Assembly: GCA_903861445.1 (NCBI GenBank)
Contig: CAIOUK010000164.1
Span: 1 to 21,175 of the forward strand
Direction: 5' to 3'
DNA: 21,175 nucleotides
DNA from: an uncultured Verrucomicrobia subdivision 3 bacterium
Lineage (GTDB): Bacteria; Verrucomicrobiota; Verrucomicrobiia; Limisphaerales; UBA11358
Below, in pieces: positions 20,001 to 21,175 of this stretch. Position numbers and translations under genes: made by a program. The first letter of the stretch is position 1, and each line of letters starts with the position of its first letter. Below the pieces are notes generated by a model. It ran no database searches. It was not told the origin of the DNA and saw nothing but the letters and a program-made list of their open reading frames with translations.

Positions 20001-20912
20001 AACCTCAACTTGAACGAAACCGTGACGCAGATGACCAAAATGCTCCAACGTATTCTCGGCGAGGACATCGCGCTGCGTTCGGAATATTCACCCGCGCTGC
20101 CGCTGATTCACGCCGACGTGGGCATGATTGAGCAAATCATCCTGAATCTCGCGGTTAACGCCCGGGATGCCATGCCGGACGGCGGCAAGCTGACGATTCG
20201 CACCAAAGTGGAAAATTTCCAACGCGCCGCCAACGGCCAGCTGCCGGCCAAACCGCACGTCTGCCTGTCCGTCACCGACACCGGTTGCGGGATCAATCCG
20301 GAAATTTTACCGCGCATCTTTGAACCGTTTTTCACCACCAAGGAAGTCGGCAAGGGCACAGGCCTCGGCCTCGCCACCGTCTATGGCATCGTGCAGCAGC
20401 ACCACGGAGAGATTTCGGTGCAAAGCGAGCTGGGCAAAGGCGCTACCTTCAACGTGTATTTTCCGATTGTGGCCAACGCGGCAGCCGCCCAAGCCGCCAC
20501 GCCAGCCAAACCGGTGTTGCCGTTGGGCGAAGAAACCATCTTGCTCGTCGAAGACGAATTTCCGCTGCGCACGTTTGTCTGCGACCTGTTGCAACGCTGC
20601 GGCTACACCGTGCGGGAAGCCGAGTCCGGCCCCGCCGCCTTGAAAGTCTGGCAGGAGCACCGCGACCGCATTCAATTGTTGCTGACCGACATCATCATGC
20701 CGGAAAACATGAACGGCATCGAGCTGGCCAGCCAGTTGCTGGCCGAAAAACCGACGCTCAAAGTCATCTACACCAGCGGCTACACCGGCAATCTTGATGG
20801 CCGGAACGTCCAACTGAAGGAAGGGGAAAACTTCATCCGCAAGCCGTTCAAGCCGGAAGCCCTCGCGGAAATCATCCGCAATAAACTGGATGACAAAACT
20901 GCGGCGAAGTGA
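17067..20912 (+). CDS. Membrane-anchored hybrid sensor histidine kinase/response regulator (GAF + five PAS)
   Basis: A 1281-residue sensor. Two membrane helices lie at about 12-32 (FYGIVSGLWILFSDQLLG) and 46-68, enclosing a very short external loop, followed by a coiled linker. A GAF domain spans about 90-245. Five PAS domains begin near 252 (SEERFRTLVEQASDAIF), 374, 498, 624 and 770; several end in the usual D[IM]T-type C-cap. The HisKA domain has phospho-acceptor His919 in GGIAHDFNNILTVI. The ATPase domain has the N box NLAVNARD (1027-1034), VTDTGCGI and GKGTGLGL (1095-1102). The receiver starts near 1158 (LLVEDEFPLR) with phospho-acceptor Asp1208 in LLTDIIMP and ends KPFKPEALAEIIRNKL. It has no DNA-binding output, so it probably passes phosphate to another protein. 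It is divergent from alaS, with no kinase partner nearby. Ligands of the GAF and PAS domains are unknown. Confidence 0.95.
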   Translation: MRHKFNSLALRATIFYGIVSGLWILFSDQLLGDLIDDKEQLTQMEIFKGLVSVVFTSGMVFLIMRFFLKRESAKIAELKKADALNRLQQETLQKIAGSKPLKETLEALLRGVEAQSPDMIASILLLEGTQLRHGAAPSLPEDFCKAIDGVGIGPKVGSCGTAAFRGSPVFVGDIAHDPLWVNYKHLALVHGLRSCWSTPILDEQKKVLGTFAIYHHETGLPHADDVRIIELVTHTAATAIVKNRAEKNLRGSEERFRTLVEQASDAIFVHDVEGRLLDVNRSACESLGYSRKELLQMKVTDIERDLPLEKIQQIWRKLQPDHSQLVRSRHRRKNGTSFPVEVSISRYEIQGEQVFAAMARNLSGRKEYEDQLAESVSLLRATIESSASGMLVVDRQGKITTYNNRFLEMWRIPAEIMNHGDDQAVLNLVLDQLQEPEVFLKRVQELYAQPDEEAYDTLHFKDGRVFDRVARPQRLGDQIIGRVWSFRDMTQQAQAQQSMRLQSVALEAAANAILITDVHGHIEWANPAFSRSSGYTLAECIGKNPRDLIRSGKHSKEFFEGMWKTILAGKVWHGELTNRRKDGSYYLEEMTITPLMDATNRILHFVAIKQDITESKKTVEALATSQALYFSLVEQMPACVFRKDADGRFVFVNSQFCALQHLKPEEIIGRDARELADYKQQKSRNTGGIPVNTSEINYSLMGYDHHKTIMATGQNIETNEAFTSSVGETRFFRVLKSPVFDSNKNVIGSQGVMFDITETRRTNEKLRQANERTQFYMDRMPLAFIAFDRDFRVAEWNHAAENVFGWSTAEALGQHAYKLIVPAEAQPHVEGVWNEVVKNGNMTSHSVNENVTKDGRLITCEWRNAPWRDGNGEICGCLSIVTDITEKIRADKERQNLESQLRQSQKMEAVGQLSGGIAHDFNNILTVIQGNASLLQGLDLQPQEIRDFSNQIARASERAASLTRQLLLFARKQQMDPVNLNLNETVTQMTKMLQRILGEDIALRSEYSPALPLIHADVGMIEQIILNLAVNARDAMPDGGKLTIRTKVENFQRAANGQLPAKPHVCLSVTDTGCGINPEILPRIFEPFFTTKEVGKGTGLGLATVYGIVQQHHGEISVQSELGKGATFNVYFPIVANAAAAQAATPAKPVLPLGEETILLVEDEFPLRTFVCDLLQRCGYTVREAESGPAALKVWQEHRDRIQLLLTDIIMPENMNGIELASQLLAEKPTLKVIYTSGYTGNLDGRNVQLKEGENFIRKPFKPEALAEIIRNKLDDKTAAK

Positions 20913-21175
20913 ATTTAAGCGAGTCTGACCGGCGGAAGTTTAATTAAACGCCTCGACCTACAGGAACGCAAGCACCGGATGCAAGAAAACCAAAAATATT
21001 TTTTCAGATTTCACTTGAGAAAACAGTCTGGCGGGACGAAGTTGTTCGCAGTTAAATTTGATCTTTTAAAAAATAATTTCCCTGCCCTGTGCGTGATTGG
21101 CAACAGTCCTTGGACCGTAATTAAAACGAACTCGGGATGAGCCGCAGACGGTGGCCAGCACGTCGGCATTGCGTC
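20913..21175. other. Non-coding tail of the window, nothing recognised
   Basis: This 263-base stretch after the hybrid kinase is more AT-rich. It holds a perfect 12-base palindrome GTTTAATTAAAC (20938-20949) but no hairpin with a T-run that I would call a terminator. An ATG at 21137 opens a plus-strand frame of about 13 codons before the window ends, too short to judge. Short minus-strand frames here match nothing I know. Confidence 0.4.

Noticed and set aside
20938..20949. 12-base palindrome GTTTAATTAAAC as operator or attachment site
   Set aside because: AT palindromes of this size are expected in AT-rich non-coding DNA, and it lies downstream of a gene with no recombinase or regulator close by.
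20960..21175. Minus-strand short frames at the window end as a partial gene
   Set aside because: The frames are short, differ in composition from real genes here, and match no family I recognise; the window ends before a judgement is possible.

Overview
The window reads as a chromosomal, mostly housekeeping segment of a Gram-negative bacterium with fairly high GC (about 55-60% by eye). Long bacterial ORFs, weak or absent Shine-Dalgarno motifs before many genes, and the mix of GTP-type PEP carboxykinase, pyruvate phosphate dikinase, a DUF151 nuclease-like protein and a very long hybrid histidine kinase suggest the PVC superphylum, most likely Verrucomicrobiota (Pedosphaera/Limisphaerales-like). 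That placement is inference from gene content and style. No tRNA, rRNA, CRISPR array, insertion sequence or phage gene was recognised, and no gene-free stretch exceeds 300 bases.

Layout. 1-1105 (-): N-terminal part of pyruvate phosphate dikinase, running off the window, with a recognisable promoter. 1275-2027 (-): a secreted SGNH/GDSL hydrolase of lower GC. 2265-8303 (+): a tight four-gene run, cobalamin-dependent methionine synthase (metH), a DUF151 bifunctional-nuclease-family protein, DNA polymerase III delta (holA) and a STAS-domain protein. It closes on a strong bidirectional terminator shared with the convergent ftsH (8372-10414, -). 10584-13634 (+): GTP-dependent PEP carboxykinase and a cardiolipin-synthase-like phospholipase D protein, ending at a second bidirectional terminator. 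13686-13850 (-): a 54-residue, histidine-rich, probably secreted peptide, downstream of alaS (13899-16949, -). 17067-20912 (+): a membrane-anchored hybrid histidine kinase with GAF, five PAS domains, kinase core and receiver. 20913-21175 is non-coding as far as can be seen.

How the genes relate. PPDK and PEPCK both make or consume PEP and sit at the pyruvate/oxaloacetate/PEP node. MetH, HolA, AlaS and FtsH are core metabolism, replication, translation and membrane proteolysis. The PLD enzyme probably makes phospholipid. The hybrid kinase and STAS protein are regulators without an obvious partner nearby.

The points most worth a second look are (i) a roughly 110-residue, AT-rich, in-frame insertion in AlaS that carries a diverged direct repeat 32 codons apart, (ii) the tiny His-rich exported peptide, and (iii) a CxC-x3-HxH mini-motif in the linker of MetH just after its B12 domain. 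I did not find convincing evidence of a new multi-gene system.
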